Assembly: GCA_903847975.1 (NCBI GenBank)
Contig: CAINFC010000006.1
Coordinates: forward strand, 124,001-188,000
From: an uncultured Acidobacteriota bacterium
Lineage (GTDB): Bacteria > Acidobacteriota > UBA6911 > CAINFC01
Length of the DNA stretch: 64,000 bases
Direction of reading: 5' to 3'
Shown here: piece by piece, positions 16,933 to 26,079 of the stretch
Numbering within the stretch: the stretch's first letter is position 1
Layout: each line of letters begins with the position of its first letter
Program-made: the position numbers and the translations under genes
Notes under the pieces: model-generated
Told to the model about the DNA's origin: nothing
The model's input: the letters and a program-made list of their open reading frames with translations, nothing else
Database searches by the model: none

Positions 16933-18666
16933 TTATTTTCGAAGACGGAATCCCGGACCACGGAGGGGGTGTCCGGGACGCTCCCGGGTAATCCTTCCCT
17001 GGGAAACGACAATTTTTCCGTTGACCAGCACGTACTCCACCCCGATCGAATAATGATTGGGATCCTCGAAGGTGGCCAGGTCGCGAATGGCTATCGGATC
17101 AAAAACGGTGATGTCGGCCGCCATGCCCGGACGAAGGATCCCGCGGTCATGAAGACCGGCGCGGGCTGCGGGCCGGGAGGTCATTTTGCGCACTGCTTCC
17201 TCCAGGGAGAAAAGCTTTTCTTCCCTGACATATCGACCCAGGATTCTGGGAAATGTCCCCCAGGCCCGCGGATGGGACTTGGATTGCGAAAGAGGTCCGT
17301 CTTCAGCCCGGGCCGCCGAATCCGTATCGATGGAAACCAGCGGATGCTTCAGCGCCGTCCGGACATCTTCTTCCGTCATGATGGAAATGATGCAATCGGT
17401 GTGGCCCTGGTCGGCAATCACCAGGTCCATCAGCGCGTCGCGAGGGTCCTTGTTCATCCGCGCACCGATTTCCTTCATCGTTTTTCCTTCATAGCTTCGA
17501 AGCTCCGGATGGAGGACCGAGGACACCATGACTCCCTCGGCCCCTCCCGATCCGTACCATTGGTTCTCCCATCCCGCTGCGTCCGGATCTTCCATTTCTT
17601 TGCGGATCCGGTCCCGCAGAACGGGGTCCTTCAGCCGGGAAACCATGGCCGCAGAGCTTCCTTCCCGGGCCCAAAGCGGCAGGCAGGAGTCCAGGCCGTT
17701 GGAGGCCCGCGTGTAGGGATACTGATTAGCGGAAACATCGAGTCCGCGCTGCCGGGCTTCCTCCAGGCGGCGCAGCACCTCCGGCATTTTCCCCCAGTTC
17801 GCCTTGTAGGCGGTCTTCAGGTGCCAGATTTCCGTGGGGATGCGGGCCCGCTCGGCAACCAGGAAAGCCTCCTCCATGGCTTCATATATCTTTCCGCTTT
17901 CCGAGCGCAGGTGGGTGAGATAAAAGCCGCCGTATTGGCGCGCCACCCTGGCCAGCTCGATGATTTCTTCGGGGGTAGCGAAACGATCGGGCACATATTG
18001 TAGCGAGCTGCTCAGGCCCAGTGCTCCTTCCTCCATGGCCTGGGCTACGAGCCGTTTCATCTGTTCCAGCTCTTTGGGTCCGGCCGGCTTGTTTTCCCGC
18101 CCCAGCACGTAGTCGCGAACTCCGCCGATTCCAATCATCATGCCAATGTTAATGGCTGTGGGAGACCGGGTCTCGATCCGGGTGAAATATCCGGCCAGGG
18201 TGCGGAAATCCTGCAGCAGGCGGAAGTGGTCCCAGGTCGGCTTGCCTTCCAGAACCATCCGCTCGTTGACCGGAGCAATCGACACCCCCTCTCCGGTAAT
18301 CTCGGTAGTGATCCCCTGCAGAACCTTGGATGCGGCCCGGCTGTCCACCAGGATGTGGAATTCCGACTGTCCCAGCATGTCGATAAATCCGGGAGCGACG
18401 ATCAGCCCGCCGGCATCGATGCGCTGCTTGGCCGGACGCTGCTGCAGGTCCCCGATGGCCGTAATCCGGTCGGCGCGGATGCCGATATCCCCATAGAACC
18501 AGGCGCAGCCGGTACCGTCCACGATTTTCCCACCGGCGATAACGACGTCGAAAACCGAATCCGGAGGGGTGCCTGCCTTCGGTTCCTGGGAGAAGATGCC
18601 GGAGTTGGCCAGAAGGGCAAGCAGGAAAGAAAATAAAAGGTATTGGATTTGATTGTGTCGTGACAT
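16933..18666 (-). CDS. Secreted D-aminoacylase/N-acyl-D-amino-acid deacylase family amidohydrolase with altered metal site
   Basis: A 577-residue amidohydrolase-superfamily protein with a signal peptide (residues 1-26). The family opening is clear (D-V-V-I-A-G-G-K-I-V-D-G-T-G, later V-A-P-G-F-I-D). Where a metal-binding H-x-H usually follows P-G-F-I-D, this protein reads M-L-G-Q-S-E-F-H. The usual metal-binding Cys loop reads T-E-I-T-G-E-G. Later histidines (L-T-H-L-R-S-E and E-I-W-H-L-K) and an aspartate (S-I-D-T-D-S) are present. It would act on N-acyl-D-amino acids or D-amino-acid-containing peptides if active. Its start lies directly below a candidate promoter, so the mRNA may be leaderless. 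Confidence 0.8.
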   Translation of the reverse strand: MSRHNQIQYLLFSFLLALLANSGIFSQEPKAGTPPDSVFDVVIAGGKIVDGTGCAWFYGDIGIRADRITAIGDLQQRPAKQRIDAGGLIVAPGFIDMLGQSEFHILVDSRAASKVLQGITTEITGEGVSIAPVNERMVLEGKPTWDHFRLLQDFRTLAGYFTRIETRSPTAINIGMMIGIGGVRDYVLGRENKPAGPKELEQMKRLVAQAMEEGALGLSSSLQYVPDRFATPEEIIELARVARQYGGFYLTHLRSESGKIYEAMEEAFLVAERARIPTEIWHLKTAYKANWGKMPEVLRRLEEARQRGLDVSANQYPYTRASNGLDSCLPLWAREGSSAAMVSRLKDPVLRDRIRKEMEDPDAAGWENQWYGSGGAEGVMVSSVLHPELRSYEGKTMKEIGARMNKDPRDALMDLVIADQGHTDCIISIMTEEDVRTALKHPLVSIDTDSAARAEDGPLSQSKSHPRAWGTFPRILGRYVREEKLFSLEEAVRKMTSRPAARAGLHDRGILRPGMAADITVFDPIAIRDLATFEDPNHYSIGVEYVLVNGKIVVSQGRITRERPGHPLRGPGFRLRK

Positions 18667-18672
18667 AGTACA

Positions 18673-18701
18673 ATTCTACAGTGTCGCCCGGACCGGATCA
18701 A
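18673..18701 (-). promoter_or_regulatory. Candidate promoter giving a leaderless mRNA for the aminoacylase-like gene
   Basis: On the minus strand: TTGATC, a 17-base spacer and TAGAAT. The predicted transcription start, about seven bases past the -10 box, falls on the A of the ATG at 18666, and no Shine-Dalgarno is visible. Confidence 0.4.
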
Positions 18702-18843
18702 GAAAGGCTGCCGCCCGGCAAGTCCGCACCGTTCCAGGCTCTGCGGCCCGGGGTTGGCCAAACATTCCTTGGTCCGCAGGATTTTGCAATAAAGGGGCTC
18801 TCACGGTACGAAGGATACGGTAAAATCACATCGGGAGGAAACC

Positions 18844-20421
18844 ATGAACCTAATACCTATTCGTTGTGCGGTTTGTAGCGTGACCGACAAGACCGGGCTC
18901 GCCGAGCTGGCCGAAGTGCTGAGCGGATTCGGCTGTCGGTTGCTGGCCAGTGGAGGAACCTCGACCTACCTGGCGGAGCACCGTATTCCGGTGCAGTCCG
19001 TCTCGGAAGTAACCCGCTTTCCGGAAATACTCGATGGCCGGGTGAAAACCCTGCACCCCGGCATCCATGCCGGTTTGCTGGCCATACGGGAGAAGCCCGA
19101 ACACCTCCGGCAGCTCCAGGAACTGGATCTGCCGGCCATCGACCTGGTGGTCATCAACCTGTACCCCTTTGCCCGGGTGGTGCAGAGACCGGACCGCACC
19201 ATCGCCGAGGCCATTGAAAACATTGATATCGGCGGGCCGGCCATGATCCGTGCCGCCTCCAAAAACTTCCGGTACGTCGCGGTGTTGACCGACCCTGCGG
19301 ACTACCCGGACATCATCGCCGAGCTTCGCTCGAACCAGGGGGCTCTTTCCCTGAAGACGCGCCTGCGGCTGGTGCAGAAAGCATTCGCCCTGACCTCCCG
19401 ATACGATTTCATGATTCAGGGATATCTGGACACGCTGGCCGCCGAAGAGGGGACCCTTAAGGAAGCGCCTGCGGGCGCCGGCTTCCCGGAGGAGCTGTCC
19501 ATGCCGCTACAACGGGTGCACACCCTGCGTTACGGCGAGAATCCTCACCAGTCCGCCGCACTTTATCGCCGCGCGGACCGGGCGCCTTATGGGCTGCCCG
19601 GCGCCGCCATCCTGCAGGGAAAAGAAATATCCTATAACAACCTGCTGGATCTGGATGCCGCCCTGTGCCTGGGAAGAGAGTTCCGCGAACCGGCCGCCGT
19701 CATCATCAAGCACACCAACCCCTGCGGCGTGGCCTGTGCCTTGACGCTGGCCGATGCCTACCGCCGGGCCTACGAGGCGGACCCCCTCTCGGCTTTCGGG
19801 TCGATCGTAGCCCTGAATCGAGTCCTGGATGCCGCTACCGCCGAGCAGATCAGCGGTCATTTTGTGGAGGCCCTGATTGCCCCGGACATTACCGAGGAGG
19901 CCCGGCGGATTCTGATGCCCAAAATGAACCTGCGGCTGCTGATCCTTTCCGACTGGAATGAAAAAGACTGGCGCTGGAGAGGTATTGCCGGCGGTTTTCT
20001 GGTGCAGGAAGCCGACCTGGCCGCGGAAGAAAGCAGAGACGCCCAGGTGGTAACCAGCCGCACTCCCGACGAAAAGGAATGGGCGGACCTGAGCTTCGCC
20101 TGGAAGATCTGCAAGCATGTCAAGAGCAATGCGATTGTGCTCGCTTCCGGACAGGTCAGCGCCGGGGTCGGTGCCGGTCAGATGAGCCGGGTGGAGTCCG
20201 TGGAAATCGCAGTACGGAAAGCCGGGGAGCGATCCAGGGGATCCGTGCTGGCTTCGGACGCCTTCTTCCCATTCCGGGATGGAGTGGATGCCGCAGCCAA
20301 AGCAGGGATTTCCGCCATCATTCAGCCGGGGGGATCCAAGCGCGACGAGGAGGTTGTGCAGGCCGCCCATGAGCATAACATAGCTATGGTCTTTACGGGA
20401 GTGCGCCATTTCCGTCATTAA
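18844..20421 (+). CDS. purH: Bifunctional AICAR transformylase/IMP cyclohydrolase
   Basis: A 525-residue protein of normal family length, behind GGGAGGAAACC. It catalyses the last two steps of de novo IMP synthesis in the cytoplasm. Residues 1-150 are the MGS-like IMP cyclohydrolase domain (T-D-K-T-G-L, S-G-G-T, K-T-L-H-P-G-I-H-A-G-L-L). The rest is the transformylase with R-Y-G-E-N-P-H-Q, I-I-K-H-T-N-P-C-G-V-A and S-D-A-F-F-P-F-R-D. It is monocistronic or leads the gpsA-coaX group; gpsA starts 72 bases on. No PurR-like site was seen. Confidence 0.97.
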   Translation: MNLIPIRCAVCSVTDKTGLAELAEVLSGFGCRLLASGGTSTYLAEHRIPVQSVSEVTRFPEILDGRVKTLHPGIHAGLLAIREKPEHLRQLQELDLPAIDLVVINLYPFARVVQRPDRTIAEAIENIDIGGPAMIRAASKNFRYVAVLTDPADYPDIIAELRSNQGALSLKTRLRLVQKAFALTSRYDFMIQGYLDTLAAEEGTLKEAPAGAGFPEELSMPLQRVHTLRYGENPHQSAALYRRADRAPYGLPGAAILQGKEISYNNLLDLDAALCLGREFREPAAVIIKHTNPCGVACALTLADAYRRAYEADPLSAFGSIVALNRVLDAATAEQISGHFVEALIAPDITEEARRILMPKMNLRLLILSDWNEKDWRWRGIAGGFLVQEADLAAEESRDAQVVTSRTPDEKEWADLSFAWKICKHVKSNAIVLASGQVSAGVGAGQMSRVESVEIAVRKAGERSRGSVLASDAFFPFRDGVDAAAKAGISAIIQPGGSKRDEEVVQAAHEHNIAMVFTGVRHFRH

Positions 20422-20493
20422 TCGGTCTGGAAAAATCGGGAGGATTTCCCGGGCCCCTTACCGGAAGCGCCTGCCGGGATACGTCCTGTTGCC

Positions 20494-21495
20494 ATGAAGA
20501 ACATTGCCACCATCGGTTCCGGCAGCTGGGGCGTTGCCTTGGCCTTGCATTGCCACAGGCTGGGGCACCGCGTTTCCATCTGGGCTCCTTTCCCCGAAGA
20601 GTGCCAGCGACTTTGCCAGACCCGTGAACTGCAGGCTTTTCTCCCGGGACACATCATTCCCGAGCAGGTACTGATTTCCGGGGATTTGACGCTCTGCTGC
20701 TCGGGGGTGGACGCAGTGCTGCTGGCGGTTCCTTCCCACGCCGTTCGCCGCCTGGCCAAGGAACTGAGCGCCAGGCTCTCCCCGGGCACCGCCCTGATCA
20801 GCGCCGTCAAGGGGATTGAAACCGACTCCCTGATGAGGGTCTCTGAGATTCTAAGGGAATTTTTTAGCGGTGATTTCCCTGTCCTTTCGCTTTCCGGGCC
20901 TTCTTTTGCCGCCGAAGTGGCCCGCGGGGATCCCACGGCCGTTGTCCTGGCCTGCGGAGATCTTTCCACCGCCCGGCAATGGCAGCGGGAGTTGTCGGGA
21001 AGAAACCTGCGCATTTACGCCAACGAAGATCTCATCGGCACGGAACTGGGTGGTGCGGTGAAAAACGTGGTAGCCATCGCCAGCGGAGTGCTGCATGGCC
21101 TGGGCTACGGGGCCAACACCATCGCGGCGCTGATCACCCGGGGACTGGCGGAGATCAAACGACTGGCCATGGCCGCCGGAGGCCGATCCGAAACCATGGC
21201 CGGTCTGGCCGGGTTAGGGGACCTGGTGCTCACCTGCACCGGGGGAGCAAGTCGCAATCGCCAGGTGGGCATTGCCCTGGGCAATGGGCAGAAGCTGCCC
21301 GATATTCTGAAGGAAATCGGCCAGGTAGCCGAAGGAGTGAAAACCACGGAAAGCACTCTGGGTCTGGCCCGGCGGTATGGCGTGGAAATGCCTATCGTGA
21401 GCCAGATGTACGCCATTCTTCACGATGGCATTTCTCCTGAAATCGCCATCGCGGAATTAATGAAACGGGAACTGAAATCGGAAAACGGGAGTTAG
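20494..21495 (+). CDS. gpsA: NAD(P)-dependent glycerol-3-phosphate dehydrogenase
   Basis: A 333-residue cytoplasmic enzyme that reduces dihydroxyacetone phosphate to sn-glycerol-3-phosphate for phospholipid synthesis. It shows the Rossmann motif I-G-S-G-S-W-G-V-A-L-A (residues 6-16), the S-L-S-G-P-S-F-A motif and the catalytic lysine in G-G-A-V-K-N-V. The final domain has G-L-A-G-L-G-D-L-V-L-T-C. Length is normal. It ends five bases before coaX, so the two are cotranscribed. Confidence 0.96.
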   Translation: MKNIATIGSGSWGVALALHCHRLGHRVSIWAPFPEECQRLCQTRELQAFLPGHIIPEQVLISGDLTLCCSGVDAVLLAVPSHAVRRLAKELSARLSPGTALISAVKGIETDSLMRVSEILREFFSGDFPVLSLSGPSFAAEVARGDPTAVVLACGDLSTARQWQRELSGRNLRIYANEDLIGTELGGAVKNVVAIASGVLHGLGYGANTIAALITRGLAEIKRLAMAAGGRSETMAGLAGLGDLVLTCTGGASRNRQVGIALGNGQKLPDILKEIGQVAEGVKTTESTLGLARRYGVEMPIVSQMYAILHDGISPEIAIAELMKRELKSENGS

Positions 21496-21500
21496 ATCGG

Positions 21501-22283
21501 ATGCTGCTGGTCATCGATGTGGGCAATACCAACACGGTTCTGGGGCTTTTCGAGGGCGAACGCCTGACCCATCACTGGCGGCTCTGTACCTTGCGGGATC
21601 GCACCACGGATGAATACGGCGCGCTTTGCCGGCACCTTTTTTCCATTGAAAACATCGATCCGCGTGAGGTGGATGCGATCGCCATGGCCTCCGTGGTCCC
21701 GCCGCTGAACCACACCATGCGGCGCATGTGTCGCAAGTACTTCTCCCAGGAGCCGCTTTGCGTGACCCCTTCCATGAACCTGGGCATGCCGGTGCTGTGC
21801 CATCCGCCGGAAGATGTCGGTGCGGACCGGATCATCAACGGCATTGCCGCCTTCCACAAGTACGGCGGGCCGGTCATCGTGGTGGATTTCGGAACCGCTA
21901 CCACTTTTGACCTGGTCAGCGTCCAGGGAGAGTACCTGGGAGGAGTGATCGCTCCGGGAATCCTGGCTTCTTCCGAAGCCCTGTTTCAGCGCACCGCGAA
22001 GCTTCCCCGCGTGGAAATACGCCGTCCGGACAAGGTGGTCGGCGATTCCACCGTGAGCAGCCTTCAGTCCGGGCTTTTTTACGGCTATGTGGGCCTGGTC
22101 GACGGCATACTGAAGCGAATGCGGGGCGAGTATCCCGAAGCGAAAGTTACGGCCACCGGCGGGCTGGCCCGGCTTATCGGCCATAACAGCGAGTATATCC
22201 AGGAAATCGATGAATTCCTTACTCTGGAGGGTTTGCGGTTGTTCTACCTGCGCTGCCAAACCCTGACCCACAAGGAAGAATAA
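21501..22283 (+). CDS. coaX: Type III pantothenate kinase
   Basis: A 260-residue enzyme for the first step of coenzyme A synthesis from pantothenate. The ASKHA phosphate-binding motif D-V-G-N-T-N-T-V (residues 6-13) and the second motif D-F-G-T-A-T-T-F-D are intact, along with G-A-D-R-I-I-N and T-G-G-L-A. The start is five bases after gpsA. A GTG-started unknown gene follows eight bases downstream, so this is the middle of a compact operon. Confidence 0.95.
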   Translation: MLLVIDVGNTNTVLGLFEGERLTHHWRLCTLRDRTTDEYGALCRHLFSIENIDPREVDAIAMASVVPPLNHTMRRMCRKYFSQEPLCVTPSMNLGMPVLCHPPEDVGADRIINGIAAFHKYGGPVIVVDFGTATTFDLVSVQGEYLGGVIAPGILASSEALFQRTAKLPRVEIRRPDKVVGDSTVSSLQSGLFYGYVGLVDGILKRMRGEYPEAKVTATGGLARLIGHNSEYIQEIDEFLTLEGLRLFYLRCQTLTHKEE

Positions 22284-22290
22284 TACGGCC

Positions 22291-23010
22291 GTGGAAGAAC
22301 ACTCTGCCAATTACTATCACTACTACACCGATATCGAAGAGCACTTTGTCCGGCGGCGCCGCAAGTTTCTCCTGGTCTCCTGCCTGGACTGGTCGCTGAT
22401 TTCCGCCTGGAAGGAATCCGGAATCCCGCTGCACGTGGTGCTGCGCGGCATCGACCGCGCGTTTGACTGGTTTGACTCCCAGCCCAGGAAAAGCAGGCTG
22501 GTCAATACCCTGTTTTACTGTCAGCAGTCCGTGCAGGAATGCTTTGTCGAATACGGGGAAAGCCGCGTGGGGCAGGCGGAGGAAACGGATGGCATTACGG
22601 ACCGGGAGTTCCGGGAAGAGGTTTCCACTTTGCTGGATTCCCTGGCCCGGGCTTTGGTGCAGGCGGACACACGGGCGGAAGAGAAAGGGCTGCCGGCGCT
22701 GAAGGAGCTTTTTCTTGCCAGCCGGATCCGGCTTCAGGCGCTACAGGAAGAGGCCCTGGGCGGAGACGTTCCGGACGCAAGCCGCCTGGAGCGCGATCTG
22801 CAGAGCATGGAGGCGTCCTTGGCCGAGTCCATTTCCGATGCTCTGGGCGCGGATGCGCGGCAGGACTGGCGCCGCCAGGCGGAGCGGGAACTGCGCCCTT
22901 ACAAGAAACGAGTGGATTCCGCCATGTACGAAAAAATCCTGAAAAACTATGTGCAGCGCTGCGCCCGGCTGGCGTTCGGGCTTCCGGCATTCAGCATTCA
23001 CACGCTTTAA
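22291..23010 (+). CDS. Conserved hypothetical protein downstream of coaX
   Basis: A 239-residue protein with a GTG start eight bases after coaX and AAGGAAG upstream. It has no signal or membrane segment. The N-terminal 75 residues (Y-Y-x-Y-Y-T-D-I-E-E-H-F-V-R-R-R, then S-x-L-D-W-x-L-I-x-x-W-K-E-S-G-I-P-L-x-V-V-L-R-G-I-D) read as a small helical domain; the remainder is charged helix rich in Glu, Arg and Leu. I cannot assign a function. Tight spacing suggests coexpression with gpsA and coaX. Confidence 0.7.
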   Translation: MEEHSANYYHYYTDIEEHFVRRRRKFLLVSCLDWSLISAWKESGIPLHVVLRGIDRAFDWFDSQPRKSRLVNTLFYCQQSVQECFVEYGESRVGQAEETDGITDREFREEVSTLLDSLARALVQADTRAEEKGLPALKELFLASRIRLQALQEEALGGDVPDASRLERDLQSMEASLAESISDALGADARQDWRRQAERELRPYKKRVDSAMYEKILKNYVQRCARLAFGLPAFSIHTL

Positions 23011-23041
23011 TATTAATCCATTCATTGCAGGGAGAATTTTC

Positions 23042-24445
23042 ATGGAAAAAAAAATCAGGTTGGTTCTGATCCTCGGTCTCACCGGGATGCTGGTGTGGGC
23101 CGGCATGGCAGCAAAGGAGCAGCAAGGAATGAAATTTACAGGCGCCAAAGGGGAAGTGAAGATTATGACCCTGGACCCGGGTCACTTTCATGCGGCTCTG
23201 GTGCAAAAGAGCATGTACGATCAGGTTTCTCCGCAGGTCTCTATTTATGCCCCGGCGGGGCCGGACCTGTCGGAGCACCTGGCTCGCGTGGAAAGCTACA
23301 ATAAAAGAGCGGATAATCCCACCCGCTGGGAGAACAAGGTTTTCACCGGCGCGGATTTCCTGGAGAAAATGCTCGCGGAGAGGCCGGGCAACGTGATGGT
23401 AACTGCCGGGAATAACCGCAAGAAAACGGAATACCTAAAGAAAACTCTCGATGCCGGCATCCATGTGCTGTCCGACAAGCCGATGTGCATTGACCCGGCC
23501 GGATTTGCCCTGTTGCAGAAAGCCTTCGCCTCCGCCAGGGAGAAAAACCTGCTGCTCTATGACATCATGACCGAGCGCTATGAGATCACCTCGATCCTGC
23601 AAAAGGAGCTGGCATCCATGCCGGCGGTATTCGGCAAACTGCTGCCCGGCACTCCCGGCGATCCGTCCGTGGTCAAGGAAAGCGTACACCACTTCTTCAA
23701 ATCCGTCTCCGGCAAGCCGCTCAAACGACCCGCCTGGTTCTACGACGTGACCCAGCAGGGGGAGGGAATCGTCGATGTAACCACCCACCTGGTTGACCTG
23801 GTCATGTGGGCCAGCTTCCCGGAGCAGGCTATGGACCACCGCAAGGACGTGGAAATGGTCGGTGCCAGGCGGTGGGAAACAAGAATCTCCAGGGAGCAGT
23901 TTTCCCGCTCGACCGGTCTGGAGGGCTTCCCTCCCTTTCTGCAGCCCAACGTGGGCAGCGACGGTCAGCTCTCCGTATTTTCCAATGGAGAAATTCAGTT
24001 CCAGCTGCGGGGCGTCCACAGCAAGGTGAGCGTGATCTGGAATTACGAAGCGCCTCCCGGAGGGGGGGACACCCACTATTCGGTGATGAAGGGAACCCTG
24101 GCCAACGTACTGATCCGGCAGGGCAAGGAGCAGAACTACATTCCGGAGCTCTATGTGGAGGCCGCCAAGGGCAGCGATGCCGCGCAGCTCAGCTCCCGGC
24201 TGGAAAAGGCGATACCGGCACTGCAGGCACGCTATCCCGGCATCCGGCTGGAAAAAATATCGAACTCCTGGCACATCGTGCTGCCGGAAAAATACCGCGT
24301 CGGGCATGAAGCTCATTTCGGTCAGGTAACCGAAAAGTTTCTGCAATACCTGGTGGCCGGCCGGCTTCCCGAATGGGAAACGTCGAACATGATCACCAAG
24401 TACTTTATTACGACCCGGGCCTTTGAAATGGCCCACAGGAAATAG
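23042..24445 (+). CDS. Secreted Gfo/Idh/MocA-family oxidoreductase
   Basis: A 467-residue protein; the ATG at 23042 follows AGGGAGA and opens a signal-like segment (residues 1-22). A Rossmann half includes V-M-V-T-A-G-N-N-R-K-K-T-E-Y, H-V-L-S-D-K-P-M-C-I (the E-K-P-x equivalent, with Asp for Glu) and a dehydrogenase-like C-terminal half with T-T-H-L-V-D-L. It matches the group with a putative-oxidoreductase C-terminal domain often found near sugar-utilisation genes. NAD(P)-dependent sugar oxidation is the family role; the substrate is not visible. It converges with a sodium:solute symporter nine bases away. Confidence 0.8.
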   Translation: MEKKIRLVLILGLTGMLVWAGMAAKEQQGMKFTGAKGEVKIMTLDPGHFHAALVQKSMYDQVSPQVSIYAPAGPDLSEHLARVESYNKRADNPTRWENKVFTGADFLEKMLAERPGNVMVTAGNNRKKTEYLKKTLDAGIHVLSDKPMCIDPAGFALLQKAFASAREKNLLLYDIMTERYEITSILQKELASMPAVFGKLLPGTPGDPSVVKESVHHFFKSVSGKPLKRPAWFYDVTQQGEGIVDVTTHLVDLVMWASFPEQAMDHRKDVEMVGARRWETRISREQFSRSTGLEGFPPFLQPNVGSDGQLSVFSNGEIQFQLRGVHSKVSVIWNYEAPPGGGDTHYSVMKGTLANVLIRQGKEQNYIPELYVEAAKGSDAAQLSSRLEKAIPALQARYPGIRLEKISNSWHIVLPEKYRVGHEAHFGQVTEKFLQYLVAGRLPEWETSNMITKYFITTRAFEMAHRK

Positions 24446-24454
24446 CGGAACCCT

Positions 24455-26068
24455 TCAGCGGAAAAGCCACCAGAGCAGGCTGACCAGCAGGAAGAGCGCG
24501 GCCATAAAAGCCGCGGTAATTCGCAGGTCCCGGGGAGTTTCCCCTTCTCCCCGGGACCAGGAAAAGGAGAACGTTCCGGAGAGCACCTCCGGTCCGGGAG
24601 GCCGGGTGGCGTAGCTGGCCAGCAGCAGGACACCGAAGCTGACCGCGGCGCTTAAAAAGGACCGGTGCAGGAAAGATGTCAGGTAAGGGTGCCGTAAAAA
24701 TCCGAAAAGGCCGCCCGGCGTGTGGCTGTCCGCCAGAAAACAAATTCCGGCCAGGATGCCGGCCAGAATCGAAGCTGTGGCTCCCTGGCGGTTCACCCTC
24801 CTCAGGAAAACACCGCTCAGCCCGACGACCGCAAACGGAACCGAAAGATAGGCGGTTACCTCCTGCAGGTAATCCCACAGGTGAGCATAATTCCCGATCA
24901 GAGGGGTCGCCAGTATCCCGCCTACCATGACCGCCACCAGGGCGAATTGACCGATCAGGATCTGACGCCCGGCCGAGGTTTCCGGCCGGAAGCGGACCAC
25001 CAGGTCCCGGGCCACCAGGGTGGAGGCGGAATTGAACATGGAGCTGATGGAGGACATCAGCGCCGCCAGCAGCGCGGCCAGCACGATGCCCTTCAAGCCG
25101 CTGGGAAGCAGCTCCTGCACCAGAGCGCTGTAGGTGCGGTTGTAATCCGGTATGCCATCCGGCCCGCTGATGTTGAGCTGCAGGGCCGCCGCGGCCACTC
25201 CGGGCAGCACCAGGATGAACACCGGGATGATTTTCAGAAATCCGGCAAAAACCGCTCCCCGCCTGGCTTCGCGGACATTGCGGGCCCCCAGCACCCGCTG
25301 CACGTTCACCTGATCCATGCACCAGTAGAACATCCCCCCCACCAGAAAATTTCCGAGCAGAAAACCGCTGAAAGGCAGAGCGGATTCCGGCCCCTGCACC
25401 ATGGACAGCAGATCCGACTTTCCCAGTTCCTGCAGGCGGTGGGTCAACCCTGCCCACCCGCCGGTGCGGTCCAGGGCCAGACCGGAAAGCAGGATGGATC
25501 CGCCGATCAGAATAACGGCCTGCAAGGCATCGGTATAAACCACGGCGGCCAGCCCTCCGGCCATGGTGTACACCGCCGTGGTGATTCCGATCCCCCAGAG
25601 GATTGCCTGAAAATTCCATCCGGTCAGATCCGCCAGAACCCGCGTTCCGGAGTAGAGGGCGACCGACGTCTTGGTCAGGACGATCATGGCCAGAAAGTAC
25701 AGGGTCAGCATGACCCGGATTTCCACGCCATACCGTTTTTCGAAAAATTCCGGTATGGTGAAAACCTTGTGTTTCAGGTATTGCGGAGCAAATACGGCCG
25801 CCAGCATCAGCAGGCAGTAGCTGGCGATCCACTCGTAGCCGCCCTGCACCAGCCCCTCCCGGCATCCGCCGGCCGCCAGGCCCACAAAGTGCTCGGTGGA
25901 AATATTGGTCGCAAAGAGAGACAGCCCGATGATCGGCCAGGTCAGGCTTCGGCCAGCCAGGAAAAAATCCTCCGAACCCTTCCAGCGTCGGGAAAAATGA
26001 AGTCCCAATGCGATGGTTACCGCAAAGTAAAAGGCAACCACTCCGTAGTCGAGGAAGGAGAGGTACAT
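24455..26068 (-). CDS. Sodium:solute symporter (SSS/SGLT family)
   Basis: A 537-residue integral membrane protein with about 13 hydrophobic segments. Family signatures include S-E-D-F-F-L-A-G-R-S-L-T-W-P-I-I-G, N-I-S-T-E-H-F-V-G and Y-T-M-A-G-G-L-A-A-V-V-Y-T-D. It resembles the SGLT-like branch that takes up sugars or sugar acids with sodium. It begins 11 bases after the end of the cysteine desulfurase gene, so it may be at the end of the nifU-nifS operon. The convergent oxidoreductase suggests, by context only, a carbohydrate substrate. Confidence 0.9.
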   Translation of the reverse strand: MYLSFLDYGVVAFYFAVTIALGLHFSRRWKGSEDFFLAGRSLTWPIIGLSLFATNISTEHFVGLAAGGCREGLVQGGYEWIASYCLLMLAAVFAPQYLKHKVFTIPEFFEKRYGVEIRVMLTLYFLAMIVLTKTSVALYSGTRVLADLTGWNFQAILWGIGITTAVYTMAGGLAAVVYTDALQAVILIGGSILLSGLALDRTGGWAGLTHRLQELGKSDLLSMVQGPESALPFSGFLLGNFLVGGMFYWCMDQVNVQRVLGARNVREARRGAVFAGFLKIIPVFILVLPGVAAAALQLNISGPDGIPDYNRTYSALVQELLPSGLKGIVLAALLAALMSSISSMFNSASTLVARDLVVRFRPETSAGRQILIGQFALVAVMVGGILATPLIGNYAHLWDYLQEVTAYLSVPFAVVGLSGVFLRRVNRQGATASILAGILAGICFLADSHTPGGLFGFLRHPYLTSFLHRSFLSAAVSFGVLLLASYATRPPGPEVLSGTFSFSWSRGEGETPRDLRITAAFMAALFLLVSLLWWLFR

Positions 26069-26079
26069 CGCGGCGGCGG

